The translations under genes and the position numbers were made by a program. Below the pieces are notes generated by a model. It ran no database searches. It saw nothing but the letters and a program-made list of their open reading frames with translations, and was not told where the DNA came from. Positions 32,070 to 43,390 of a stretch of 64,000 bases of DNA are shown here, one piece after another. The stretch is taken from the NCBI RefSeq assembly GCF_032854445.1, contig NW_027017977.1, positions 62,001-126,000 on the forward strand, in the 5' to 3' direction. This DNA is from Liolophura sinensis. Taxonomy: Eukaryota > Mollusca > Polyplacophora > Chitonida > Chitonidae. The stretch's first letter is position 1. Each line of letters starts with the position of its first letter.

Positions 32070-32472
32070 GATGTAATCGTCCGTTACTTTTGAATACCGC
32101 TTAACCTTGGGCTAGGGGCCGCAAAGGCAGCCATGCTCATAAAATCTGCATGATGCCTTTATGAACAGTTGCATTTAAAGCGCGACTGAGATACCTTGCT
32201 TAATTGTTATTTGACCTGGAACTCATTCATGGACTACTAATTTGAATCTTGATATGGAATTCATGCCTGGAATATTCACTGTCTGTCCGGCATCATTGAA
32301 AACTGATGACCCCTTCTGTCTTGTGTGTTACCGCCTTTATTTCCTATTTGTATAATTTCTTACACCCCTTTGTCTTTGGGAGCTAGTGTTAAACGTTGTT
32401 TTGGAAATGGATCTTGCGATTATCCACTTGGAACGCCCTTGACGGACTACGAATGTCGGACATGACGCTTAT
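32070..32472 (-). repeat. F repeat, copy 5, clean insertion in ORF2
   Basis: Reverse-oriented, near full length. LINE ORF2 is interrupted after GACTGTGTTT and resumes with TTGAATCC at about 32480, so the repeat can be delimited from the unbroken LINE copies. It has no recognised coding sequence. Confidence 0.85.
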
Positions 32473-32479
32473 ATTTATA

Positions 32480-32950
32480 TTGAATCCATCATATATAGAT
32501 AAATTTAATAAATGTCCCAACAGGTTCCCTTTGTTCGGTCCTCGTATACGGGACCATATTGTGGAAGCTAACATCAAGCTAAAGGGAATAGCTTCGGTCT
32601 CTTTTCCAGAGTCACGTCCCTGGCTTCTTCCACAACCTAAACGGATATTTGATCTACGTAAATATAATAAATCCAATACAAATCCTCGTATAATTCAGCA
32701 AAGTTTTGCTGAAATTAAGGCTAACTATATGGATTGTAAAATTACATACGCTGACGAGTCAAAGAATGGGGACAGGGCTGCGGCTGTTCTAGAACAGCGG
32801 GTCACTTATCTTCGTCTACCACCTTCATATTCAATCTTCTCTTCCGATGCCAGAGCTATACTCCTGGTCATATCACATGTTTCTTCTTTTTGTGCCCAGA
32901 AGGGAATGATATGCAGTGATTTGCTGACCTGTCTTTTGGCAATATAGAAT
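32480..32950 (+). pseudogene. LINE ORF2 connection and RNase H fragment (copy L)
   Basis: The open stretch 32396-32947 starts in the F repeat and continues into ORF2: YIDKFNKCPNRFPLFGPRIR, then the RNase H start (ADESKNGDRAA in place of TDGSKDGD), SSDARAILLV (E to D change) and CSDLLTCLLAI. It ends at a TAG, after which most of the C-terminus is deleted, up to the 3' end near 33050. Confidence 0.75.
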
Positions 32951-33325
32951 AATAAATTTAAAAATCCATTGATACTCTACACAGTCAACTCTATATATAA
33001 GCGATGTTGTCATAAACTATTTGAAGGCCATGGGCCTTTATCATAAGATATAAATTTTAATTGTCATAAATATTTATAGGTAAAAAGTTATATAAATATA
33101 GATTTCTAGATATACTATTTTTTAAAATATGCTGATTTTCGAGTTTTAAATGTTTTTGGTTGTTCTTATCTGATTTTAAACATGTTCGGACATTTATGTT
33201 TCGTTTTTTGATGTTCTCACGAGCATATCGGAAACTTCAACCGCCTCACCTTTTCACCTTGTTCTCTCCACGATATGGCTGTGATGTTGCCGATGTGGCG
33301 TTAAACCATAATCATTTATTCATTC

Positions 33326-34729
33326 AAAGCGATATTGATTGCATGCTTTCTTATCGCATCTCCTGTCGGCCCGAGAAGATTTCACTTCATTAATACCAAT
33401 GCCAGGCCCCTGGATCACGAAGCAATATTAAACTACGGTCAAAGTTTCAAATCACTTCAAAAACTTTAATTTTTGATGTGACAAGGTGAAAATACTGTTT
33501 GACAACATAAATTCTTATCATGGTGCCTAAGCCACTATAATAGACCGCAAGACACCAAATTTAACCATTAAAATCATGACTTTAGTCTACGATTGCTTTG
33601 GGGCCCCGGGGTAGTTTCAATATTCAATATTATAATTATTTAGTATAGGATTTTTTGTTGGAATTATTTTTTGCGGTAGATTATTTACGGCGAAAACCAG
33701 TTCGACGCGAGGATTTAGTACTTTACAGTAACTGTGTTTCATAAAGTTCACCGCAATAATTTTCCAAACACGAATGTGAATTGGTTAATTGAAGTAATGA
33801 CTCTCTTGCATTTCTTATCTATCTTCTTTATCTTTTCCTGTCAGGCAATTTCGGGACTACTTGAAGGGTATCTGCAAACGCCAACCAACAAAGAAATTAT
33901 TGAGCAAGATGCAAGCTAACACGGCGACAGGAACCAAAGTGACAGAGCATTCTGAGTTGAGCTAAATTATTTTGTCCCGCAAAAAATATGCTCTAAAATG
34001 TCATCACATTTTTCATGGGCATATTTTATCACAGTGCATTTGTATGATTTTCCTAAAAATATAAAGTTATTATTAATTTCATAGCTATTATCATTAGGTT
34101 GAATGCTTATCTGGTGTAGGTGAAGTGCAGATGTATGCTTTAGTTTAAAAGATAAATTTATTAATAATGTTATAGTTGTCATTATACTGCATGGTTTTAT
34201 CGGTTGTAGATGAACTAGTTTTTTGAAGTAAGGATGTCATTAGATTATGTTACTTGCCTCTATAACACTGGTACTAATGGATGGAATAAAATGTTTTCCT
34301 TGCAAGTTGTTACTTCAATCGTTCTAAATTTAAGGCTTATTGTTAGTGGGGTGATGTTATAGAAAACTTAAAGACAAGTGTCCACTAAGCAGTAATTCCC
34401 AATTACCTAATAAGACCTGTCCATGAAACACAAATGAATTACATGGATTCAATGAATTGAAGTTCTGTCTTTTTAAACGAGTAGTAAGCGTCTCGGTCGA
34501 TTGGCGTCGATCTCAAAGCATTAGATACTGATGATGGAAACAGTAACAACCTAGACCAAAGCAATGGTAGAAAAACTGTACTACTCTAAAGGATTATTGG
34601 TGGTCTAGTTAAAACACGAGCGACAACCTTCAGGGCTAATGATATAAGAGTATGCAATACCTAATATTCTCACACTTCAGCCTCAATATTTCAACTCACC
34701 AGTGATACGGTATTGTTGTCATTTGGCTT
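33326..34729. other. 1.4 kb without recognised feature
   Basis: Low-GC sequence between LINE copy L and a SINE. Short open frames (for example 33734-33919) show no recognisable domain and no matching splice pattern that I could defend. It may be host intron or intergenic DNA. Confidence 0.5.
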
Positions 34730-34742
34730 CAAGTAGCCAGTC

Positions 34743-34949
34743 GGGGGCCTCCGTGACCCAGGGGTCTCTCACCAATGCGGTCGTTGTGAGTTCAAGTCCA
34801 GCTCATGCTGGCTTCCCCTCCGGCCGTACGTTGGAAGGTCTGCCAGCAATCTGTGAATTGTTGTGGGTTTCCTCCCACCATAACGCTGTCTGCGTCGTAT
34901 AAGTGAATTATTCTTGAACTAAATCATTCAATCAATTTAATAAATTAAT
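34743..34949 (+). repeat. SINE-A with deleted A-box region
   Basis: Plus-strand copy whose head jumps from GGGGGCCTCCGTGACCC to the GTCTCTCACCAATGCGG region, losing the A-box half. The target duplication is imperfect: CAAGTAGCCAGTC at 34730-34742 and CAAGGAGCCAATC at 34950-34962. Confidence 0.88.
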
Positions 34950-35132
34950 CAAGGAGCCAATCAAATTGAAGCTTTCAGTCGTTAGGCTGAAATATTCTGA
35001 CCTAGGCAATGCCGTCAATTCCTTAAAGCAATGTCAATTAGTCAACGTCATAAAGTGACCTCGGCAACAATTCGTTCTATGGTAAAAGGTTTCGCGCGAT
35101 ATATTCTTTATATGGCAAAAAGTTGAACGCTT

Positions 35133-35291
35133 TGTCATGTTGTTGATAATGAATCACAACTAAGATGAGTCGGTAAAAGTAACTGGACTTTTTTACTAAC
35201 TCACGGCATGTGTACATGTGTGTCGTCACGACTATGGTTTGTTTCAAACACAAAGTTTGCTTCTTGGCGCATATAACACCATTATATGACA
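35133..35291 (-). repeat. 3' LTR of the Ty3/Gypsy element
   Basis: 159 bp, sense strand TGTCATATAAT...CATGACA, with TG...CA ends. It matches 39477-39636 along its whole length with scattered differences. Confidence 0.9.
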
Positions 35292-35513
35292 TCTCGCCCC
35301 TCATGGAGTTAACTGAGATATTTATCAAAGTTTGAAGTTAACCAGAGTCTCGTAAATGAGTTCATTGTCCATACTTTGGATTTCCACAATTGCTTGCACA
35401 TTCTGAGAGGGCCATTAACTTTAACTCAAGATTACACTGACAAGTAACTTTTTACACTGCCTTCGAACACAAAGTCATTCGAAGCCGTAACGTTTGGGTG
35501 GATTAATCAAACG

Positions 35514-38500
35514 TCAAGAACGAGTAGTTGTGTGCGCCCGCTGCCGATTCTGGCGTATTACCGGAGCAGGTTCCTCAATATCGTCAAAAGGATCTGGCAA
35601 CGGTTGGATCATGTCTAGGGTGATTCCCGATGCTGCTTTCACATATCGTCTATTAAGACGATATTGACCTCGATTGTTTTCGATTTTATAGGACCGGGTG
35701 GCTGGGAGTTTATCCTTGACGATCCCTGTTGTCGTCCACTCTAATTTCACTCGAACTGTTTGTCCTGGTCTCCGTTCTGGAAGATCTAGGGCACCATGTC
35801 GAGAATTGAAGTGTCGCTCATTCGACGATTTCGATTTCCTGTCCTCTCTCAACCTCTCAAAATTCGGCCATCGTGGGGTAAGGTTTTGCGGAAGAGTAGG
35901 AAGGGTTGCCCTCAAAGGTCGACCAATTACCAGTTCGTCTGGACTATATCCAGTAGGCTGTGTAGGCGTAGATGGACACAAACCCCATTACAACTTCCGT
36001 TTTTCGGTAGGGACGATTGTAGTTCTGTGAATTTTAGGGTATAAAGTCTTTTTTTGCTCCCAGGCGTCCATTTTTGGTGCACAGGTGCATGCTTGGTATT
36101 AAAATGCTGGAAACTGTCTAAACTTTGAGAAGGTATGAGCTTTATTGATGAAAGTTTGAAATTCTGGGTGAGAGGACACAAGGTGTGAGGTAGTGATGAG
36201 GCTGCGAGTGACGTCCCCTTGGCGTTGCTAGGCACGCCTCCCAGCTGCCGGCATGGAAAGGTCCAGATTTTGACGGTCAACCTATGTCAAGATTTGTATG
36301 GCTTCTTTCTCACAGGCTGGGCCAGGTATGCACCAAAGCTTATTGGCCACGAAATGTTTGGGACTGAGCTACAGCGCTAGACGTTAACATTGTCGCTTAT
36401 GGAAAATTAATGGGGGTCCGAGGCCAGATCGGTGTCATCAGCGCAAGAAAAGGATCCTTTTGGAAGAACTTTTTCGCTGCAGCCACGACTCGCTCTACTT
36501 CAAAATTGACTTGAAGCTGTAGGCCGTTTGGAATCTTTAAATTCTCTAGAAACGAAATTCATTACGTTGTCTGTGATGAGAAGATCGGCTGTTCCGAATC
36601 TGGCAAAAAATGTCTTTAAGTTTCAAGATTTTCTCATTGCTAGTAAGACGGGACACTTCCGATATTTCGAAATAACGTGAAGAGTTATAAATCACTATTA
36701 AGTTATATCTGTTCTTAAACTGAAAAATGTCCGCTGCGACCTGTTACCATGGGCGTGAAGGCAAAGGAGTTGACCTTAATGGCTTTTCTCGCAAACTTGG
36801 TCGGTGAACTTGGCAATAAGAACACTGAGACACTTTTGTCTGGATCTGTTTGCTGATTCCTGGCCACCATACCGATTGGCTGGCTCGTTCAGTGCATTTA
36901 GTCATACCCTGATGTCCGTCATGGATTCGATCAAGAATGACATCTTGGAAACACTCGGGGGCCTCCGTGGCTCAGTTGGTTAGCGCGCTAGCGCAGCGTG
37001 ACGACCCAGCACTCTCTCACCAATGCGGTCGCTGTGAGTTCAAGTGCAGCTCATGCTGGCTTCCTCTCCGGCCGTACGTGGGAAGGATTCCATCCACCTT
37101 AATGTTGGCCGCCTTCGTATAAGTGAAATATTCTTGAGTACGGCATAAAACACCAATCAAATAAATAAAACGTAAACACTCCGGAATCACAATTCGAATT
37201 CGAAGTCAAAAGTCCGTTGACTATACTAAGTCTCTCACGTACGGAAAATAGTCGCTGATATTTTCCCGAACGTCCTCCGCATGATGAGGCCATCCATACT
37301 GAACAAAACGCTTAAGGTTTGCGAGTCGTTCGTCGTTCTCTGTAGCTTCGCGAATAGTGTCTAATTTGCCACAGCGCAGTTATCGCGTTTACCTGCGCTT
37401 TAACCTGGAAAACGTGTTTGTTGTTTTCTTTGGATGTTAACGGACTGCGTGACAGCGTATCAGCTACCACCATCATCTTTCCTGACGCGTGTTCCGCGAT
37501 CGGATTGAACCTCATGAGCCTCATTAACAGTCTCTGACAAGGAATTGGCAGTTGGTCTATGTCCTTGCTGTTTATCAGAGGTACAAGTGGCCTGTGGTTC
37601 GTTATGAGACGAAATGAATCAAGTTCTACAAGATATCGTGAAAACTTCTCACAACACCACACTGATGCTAGGCATTCTTTTTCAATTTGAGCGTAACGCT
37701 TTTCCGTTTTCGTCAATGTCTTTGACGCGTACGCAACCGGTTTCCATTTGGTGAAGTTTCAATAGGACACCACCAAGTCCATATCGAGATGCATTTGCAC
37801 TTACCATTGTTGGCAGTTTCAAATCGTACACCGCTAAGACTGGAAAAGAAACTAAAGCCTGTTTTACGCCGGCAGAGGCTTTGTTCTTCCCACGTCCAAA
37901 CTTCGTCAGATTTTAGCAACTCATTTAGGGTCTGAAGCAGTTCCGACAAATTTGGGAGATATTATGCCGTATTGTCCATAATTAACCATTCCAAAAAATC
38001 GTCTTAATTTCGACAGATCAGTTGGCGGATTCAAGTCTTGTATCACCTTGACTTTGTCAGGATGTGGCCTGAGCAGTAAGTCTGTGCCCTAGAATATCCA
38101 ATTCTGTTTGGCAGTAGACGAATTTGTCCTTAGACGAATTCAGTGCCAGTCCTGATGCTCGTACGCGATCTAGTATACGATCAAGATTTTGTCGTGCGAT
38201 TTTGGCGTGTGGCCTCCAACGAATACATCGTCCATGAACACAGCTGTACTTTCTAGATCTCCAAGTAGTTCTGAGATTGCACGGGTAAAAATCTCCGACA
38301 CACTTGTTATACCAAACGGAAGTCTACGGTGGCGTCATGAAACAAGTCAGTTTCGAACTTTCACTGTCCAACGGAATTTTATAGAATCTCGAACTTGCGT
38401 CTAATCGCGGGCAACATTTCGCATTCCCCAATTTATGAAGGACATCGTCAAGTGTCGGTATGACTTTGTTGAGTTGTCTTAAGTTAACACATATGCGAAC

Positions 38501-39447
38501 GTTTCCGTTCGGTTTCAGATCTGGAACCATCGGAGGACACCAGTCTGATAGTTCTGTTACCTTGGTTATAACACCTGCCTGCTCCATGCGCTTTAACTCG
38601 CCCTCCACTTTCTTTAATAAATAGATGGGGTATCCGTCGCGATGTTTTTATCGCGTATGGCGTGACGTCATCTTTCAAGGTTATTTTCACTGGATCAACT
38701 TTCATTAAGCCATTGTCACCAAATAGGTCGGCGTTGATCTCATCTACTGGCTGTATCCGACCCATTGCAACCGCTGTTGCACGACTGAGAATATTATGTT
38801 TTACTCCCATAACCACAAAGATTTATTCAGTCTATTCCTCCCTGTTTAACTTTACATCTGTAATGAACTCGCCAAGGACGCTTACAGTACCTCCTGGGCT
38901 GTGTAAAGTCGCTGATGCTGGATTTAGTTTCTATTTGTAATGATTTGAAAGTTGCCTCACATAAAATTGATGCGTCGGCTTCTGAATCAATTTTGAATTG
39001 AACGGGTTTGTTCTGGACACAGAGATTAACATTACATGCTGGTTCCTGTGAAGTATAACAGTCAGTGGATCCAAGAAAGAAATATTCTTCATTATCCACA
39101 TGTAACTGGGCTATTTCACTAGTCACATCGTCGACAATTTTGGTTTTACAGCAACGCTTGTAATGCCCGCGTCTGTGGCACCTTCTACACTCTGCATTTT
39201 GGGTTGGACATCAAACTTCTGAAGATTTTTGCCATAATCTTTACTGTCATTGTCATTCAAGGCAAATCATTTAAAGATTGCTTCTGACTGCGAACCCATC
39301 GCGTAAATGAGAGAGCTAACCTGAACATCGCCATCTTCCTGGTGAAGTTTAGTCGCCAGCCAAAATCGGGTGAATCTTTCCTTCCACTCCTGCCATTCCG
39401 ATGGCCGCTCAAAAGCAAACGTCTCTGGTGGTTCGAAGTTTGCCATT
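35514..39447 (-). pseudogene. Ty3/Gypsy gag-pol, fragmented
   Basis: In sense order: Gag start at 39447 (MANFEPPETFAF, FWLATKLHQEDGDVQVSSLI), with a stop after GSQSEAIFK. Most of Gag is missing, and the frame rejoins at a knuckle, CRRCHRRGHYKRC (39190). The protease has FKIDSEADASI near 38980, where the usual DSGA motif reads DSEA. The reverse transcriptase has RICVNLRQLNK and, after frameshifts, FMDDVFVGG (38250), the catalytic DD pair. RNase H (37716-37312) has KRYAQIEKECLASVW and FRLITNHRPLV, where the expected D of TDH is N, then VADTLSR. The integrase zinc finger has DRIHDGHQGM and SQCSYCQ (36930-36830), the core is frameshifted, and the C-terminal domain (35981-35514) contains YSPDELVIGRPLR and GQYRLNRRYVK. 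Confidence 0.88.
36957..37173 (+). repeat. SINE-A with internal deletion, in Gypsy pol
   Basis: Head intact (GTGGCTCAGTTGGTTAGCGC), with about 50 bp of the body deleted after GTACGTGGGAAGG. The target duplication AAACACTC lies at 36949-36956 and 37174-37181. It separates RNase H from integrase in the Gypsy element. Confidence 0.9.
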
Positions 39448-39476
39448 GTCCTAATAAAGCAACCAATCTGACACCA

Positions 39477-39636
39477 TGGCTTGTTGTTGATAATGAATCA
39501 CAACAAAGATGGGTCCGTAAAAGTAACTGAACTTTTTTCACTAACTCACGGCATGTGTACATGTGTGTCGTCACGACTATAGTTTGCTTCAAACACAAAG
39601 TTTGCTTCTTGGCGCATACAACACGATTATATGACA
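39477..39636 (-). repeat. 5' LTR of the Ty3/Gypsy element
   Basis: 160 bp with TG...CA ends, sense strand ending ACAAGCCA directly before the primer-binding site TGGTGTCAGA. Confidence 0.9.
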
Positions 39637-40346
39637 CTTTCTCCTTTCATGTTTCCGTTTCTTCTCCTTTCAATTTCATGAATAAAACAGATGGTCATAG
39701 CGACAGAATGATGGGTGATATTTAAAGACACAAAGCACCGTCAACATCTGTCAGCATTTATAAGTTGTTCGCGACACACTCCTCTGCTGACTTCTAATCA
39801 TCTCACTGAAAGAAGGAAAAGTAGACGAACAAAAAAATACTTCTTGGTTAACAGATATATTATTCCGAAAAGAATATATCTTAAATGTAATATACAGAAA
39901 TACCGTTCGACGTGACGATATAATTAAAGACGTACAGTATAGAGAGTAAGACAGAGCAGTGACGACAGTGTGATAGCTGGCAAACGGTCACACGTAACTG
40001 GTAAAATACAGCCTCTTGTCAATTACCTCAGTCAGGGTTTTATTCTGTGATGTTAAATGCCCTTTATTAGACGTCACTGGTCTAGAATAGCTGTTTTCAG
40101 GAAAACGTATTGGTGTTCATGTTTGTGTAGATATCACTCCGGTGATGATTCTTCCACCATGGAACTGGCGGCCTGTGTGAAGTGAAATCATATTTATTAA
40201 TTGACGGAAATATTTTACGTCAGAAGTCTAAATGTGTTATGGCCAAATTTAATAAAATTATTCAATACCCTGTTACTTATCATTAAACATTCACAAAAAT
40301 AACATAGGCAAAAGCAACTTAAGTTAACTAAGATTATTATTGAAAT
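39637..40346. other. 0.7 kb without recognised feature
   Basis: No coding region or repeat identified between the Gypsy element and the SINE at 40355. Confidence 0.5.
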
Positions 40347-40354
40347 AGAAAACG

Positions 40355-40622
40355 GGGGCCTCCGTGGCTCAGTAGGTTAGCGCGGTAGCGCAGCGTAGTA
40401 TCCCAGAAGCCTCCCACCAATGCGGTCGCTGTGAGTTCAAGACCAGCTTATGCTGGCTTCCTCTCCGGCCGTAAGTGGGATGGTCTGCCAGCAACCTGCG
40501 GATTGTCGTGGGTTTCCGACTGGTTCTGCCCGGTTTCCACCCACCATAATGCTGGCCGCCGTCGTATAAGTGAAATATTCTTGAGTACGGCGTAAAACAC
40601 CAACCAAAAATAAAAAAAGAAA
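40355..40622 (+). repeat. SINE-A, full length
   Basis: Plus-strand 268-bp copy with A and B boxes, complete body and an A-rich tail. The target duplication AGAAAACG lies at 40347-40354 and 40623-40630. Confidence 0.92.
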
Positions 40623-40902
40623 AGAAAACGCGGGCGTAGGGTATTATGTTATTTTGTCCGTCTGATGGTATTCGTGTTCGAGTTATCTCCAATTGTTTTC
40701 AACAGAGAGTTTTGATTTTTAGTAGATACATACACAGATGGCAATGTTCATTTCCGCAGTTGTCAAGGTTACCAGATTGCCATTTCCCTATGTATAGTGC
40801 ATAGTTATACGTTTGAACATCGTTATGTAAACCTGCAATCGGTAAAGCGGCTATCAGTGTGTACATATTTTGAAGATATTCTCGTGTTCACCAATACGAA
40901 GT

Positions 40903-41168
40903 TGTAATACTTTTACGTTACCGTCTTTTGACGTAAGAAAGTATAAGTAAATAAAGGACTCAAAACAGCGTCTCCTCTCAGACAGTCACTGTATTCCACA
41001 GCGTTCATCACCTTGAGTAGTCCCGCAGTATGTTACTTAGGTATTATTAGCCAATCGCTATGCTGCAACGTCATGAATATTAATATTGGGGAGCTGACCA
41101 TGTGATGTAAACATACATATGTGCTATGATGTAAACAAATGCACGTGGCAAACTATGACAATGTCACA
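40903..41168 (-). repeat. 3' LTR of the TRIM-like element
   Basis: Plus strand reads TGTAATACTTTTACG to GACAATGTCACA. Compared with the other LTR it has scattered substitutions and a few-base insertion near 40997. Confidence 0.9.
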
Positions 41169-41733
41169 TCCCCCTTCTTTTGATGAAAAGCTAGTGGTAT
41201 TACATTCTTTAACAAACTTCGCTTCTAAAGGACTGCCCAAGTATACATTTCAAATGCAACAAATTTCAATTTAAAACAAAATAGAATACACTGCAAACTG
41301 TAAGTATTTGTAGAATCAAATGATATCCGTGGTTCACCAGGTTTTAAAGCTAAACACAAATTTATCCGTCCATAAAACTTTCATAAGAATGTCAAGATCA
41401 CACAATTCGGAACAATTTAACATAGCAAATAAAATTAATCATAGCACTTTGAATCATCTAAATCCATGAATCTGAGTGATGGGAAAACTGAACTTATCTG
41501 CAAATGCATCACTCATTTCAATGCCGAGGAATGATAGAATCCAATGAACTGAATAGAATGCACACATTAATCACTGATTCCCAAATTCACTGTTGGAGCT
41601 GGAATTTGCATTCTGACTGAGATCTGCAACTGAGAGCAAGGCAAAGTTTTACATTACCGCTGTCGAAATCCATGGGAGACAGCTGTTTCACGTTTGCTGC
41701 CATCTCGAGGGTTCTTCTGAACTTCTGACACCA

Positions 41734-41994
41734 TGTAATACTTTTATGTTACCGTCTTTTGACGTAAGAAAGTATAAGTAAATAAAGGACTCGAAACAAC
41801 GTCTCCTTTCAGACAGTCACTCTATCCTACTCGGTCCCTTGAGCAGTCCCGCAGTATGTTACTTACGTATTATTAGCCAATCGCTATGCTGTAACGTCAT
41901 GAATATTAATATTGGGGAGCTGATCATGTGATGTAAACATACACATGTGCTATGATGTAAACAAATGCACGCGACAAACTGTGACAATATCACA
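41734..41994 (-). repeat. 5' LTR of the TRIM-like element
   Basis: Plus strand TGTAATACTTTTATG to GACAATATCACA, adjacent to the primer-binding site. Short apparent reading frames over its right end are incidental. Confidence 0.9.
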
Positions 41995-42221
41995 CAAGTG
42001 TACAGGTCCAAACATGTGGTCGGACATATTACATGTAGGCCTGCCTATTTTGAAGCGCATGCAGGCCTACACATGTGTCTATAGTCATGGTCGGTTCCGC
42101 AGTAGCACTGCACGATACAAGTTCATATCGAGTGCTGACTACTATACTATAATGGTCGTTTGTCCAGATTTGGGCGAATCTTAGTTTGAGGTACAATAAC
42201 GAATATTTGTCATTTAATGTG

Positions 42222-42298
42222 CCCCCGTGGGGTCTCAGGGATGATACGAATAGGACCTCAGCCCTTCAGGCAAGCTTGTCTTAAAAGGCGACTAACCT
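42222..42298 (+). mobile_element. Isolated first 77 bp of the LINE 5' UTR, copy M
   Basis: CCCCCGTGGGGTCTCAGGG through AGGCAAGCTTGTCTTAAAAG and GGCGACTAACC, then unrelated sequence. Only the very 5' end of the LINE is present, unlike the usual 5'-truncated copies. Confidence 0.85.
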
Positions 42299-42538
42299 CC
42301 CAGCCAACACAAACAGCGGGGACCAAGATGGGCTGCACTTTGGGCCCCGGTTGGGATAACCTGATAAATGATGGGCCTCTACATTAATTGGCCATATCAG
42401 CGTCACTGACGGATTAGTGTCACGAAGGTCCCATGAACAATGAGAGAGGGGGTATCCACATATTTTTCTGTGTACAGATGGGTTTGAAGACATACCCAGT
42501 GTATTCTGGCTATTAAAGTGCATGAACACTACTTACAG

Positions 42539-43390
42539 TTAAAATAAAACAAAACTTGATATGTACATGATCAAAATTTGTATTTGAATACTAAAAAGAA
42601 TAGTAACAGTAGATGGACGCTGTCTGGCCTCTGTAGCTCGTAATGCTTGGTTTCCATCCTGGTCTCTCCCTCCCAAAAGCCATTTCGACACAGCGCGTTC
42701 GATGTCCATCTTCGTGACAGTGGCTGTTGAAATTGTGTTGCGCTTAATGGAACCTGTATTTAATAACATAACACTGACAGTAACTTTGAAAAGAGGAATC
42801 GATTATTTCCAGGTTATATATTTCTTTATCTAGTTTATAGTACTGTAATCAATCATATTTCACTTACAACTGCTGCTAGCAGTTAATTGTAGTGAGAACA
42901 AACGGGCAGAGCGTTGGGGAAACCCCATGACCATCCGGAGGTTTCAAGCAGACATTTGTACAACCAGAGAGGAAGCTAGCATGATACTGACTGGAACTCA
43001 TACCGACCACATTGATAAGAGACTCCATCAACCATAATATTTAACCAACATGTAAACAACTGCAGCCTAGTTTTGATTGATAAGAGGGCCAGTGAAAATG
43101 GTATACAACTACACAACGCAGCTAGCTACCAAACATGCCAAACAACGTAAATATATTAAAGGTGTAGATCTACTTACGGTAAACATCAAACAGTTTAGTC
43201 GATCCAAATGCTCTCTTTCCATTTCGGCCCACCATATTGAATTTCAGAGATAGGTCATTCTTCATGATATGGGACATGATCCTACGTACACACTCATCTA
43301 AATATCCGCCACCCAGGTAACCAAGAACACTGACTTGCAAATAATCTTCATAAAACTTCATATTTTGCTCAACATTAAATTTTATTGTTG
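42539..43390 (-). CDS. Two exons of a DUF4806-like domain gene (partial)
   Basis: Host or transposon-associated gene fragment on the minus strand. The upstream exon, ending at 43178, encodes FYEDYLQVSVLGYLGGGYLD, then ECVRRIMSHIM, and leaves at donor GTAAGTAG. The next exon starts at 42753 after an ATTAAATACAG acceptor and encodes SIKRNTISTATVTKMDIERA followed by VSKWLLGG, then a short tail to the stop at 42539. The split codon C|GT keeps the frame. The L-G-G...R-R-I-x-x-x-x-x-x-N-x-L pattern followed by an E-x-A-V-x-x-W helix resembles DUF4806, a domain of unknown function often found in transposon-derived animal genes. The upstream exon start is uncertain. The assignment is from memory of the pattern only. 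Confidence 0.6.

Larger units (their letters stand above)
27008..33325 (+). mobile_element. Composite LINE, copy L, with three F repeats
   Basis: Plus strand: 5' UTR 27008-27640, ORF1 to 28648, and ORF2 start to 30560, then a collage. The collage is an F repeat (30699-30960), a diverged 3' UTR and tail (31000-31187), ORF2 pieces (31188-31440), F (31441-31655), ORF2 (31661-32069), F in reverse (32070-32472), the end of ORF2 (32480-33050), and 3' UTR with tail to 33325. More than one LINE insertion is involved. Confidence 0.8.
35133..39636 (-). mobile_element. Ty3/Gypsy LTR retrotransposon, 4.5 kb, decayed
   Basis: Minus-strand element with LTRs of about 160 bp at both ends, a primer-binding site beside the 5' LTR (TGGTGTCAGATTG, sense strand, at 39476-39464) and a purine tract beside the 3' LTR (GAGGGGCGAGA, 35302-35292). 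Gene order is gag, protease, reverse transcriptase, RNase H, integrase, as in Ty3/Gypsy. A SINE interrupts pol at 36957-37173. Reading frames are broken throughout. I see no clear target duplication. Confidence 0.92.
40903..41994 (-). mobile_element. Small non-autonomous LTR retrotransposon (TRIM-like), 1.09 kb
   Basis: Two LTRs of 266 and 261 bp with TGT...ACA ends enclose 565 bp. On the minus strand the primer-binding site TGGTGTCAGAAGTTC follows the 5' LTR directly (41733-41719) and the purine tract AAAAGAAGGGGGA precedes the 3' LTR (41181-41169). Flanking 5-mers are GAAGT (40898-40902) and CAAGT (41995-41999), a near-perfect duplication. The interior has an ATG just after the primer site opening a short Gag-like start (MAANVKQLSPMDFD) that soon ends. 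No pol is present, so it must have used enzymes of another element. Confidence 0.9.

Noticed and set aside
33734-33919. Possible small membrane protein
   Set aside because: No family resemblance, no splice or promoter support, and similar-length frames occur by chance in AT-rich DNA.
35128-39641. Target duplication for the Gypsy element
   Set aside because: Flanking 5-mers CGCTT and CTTTC do not match convincingly; left unclaimed.
41945-42184. Protein-coding frame at the right LTR
   Set aside because: It lies mostly in the LTR and continues into unrelated flank, with no domain.
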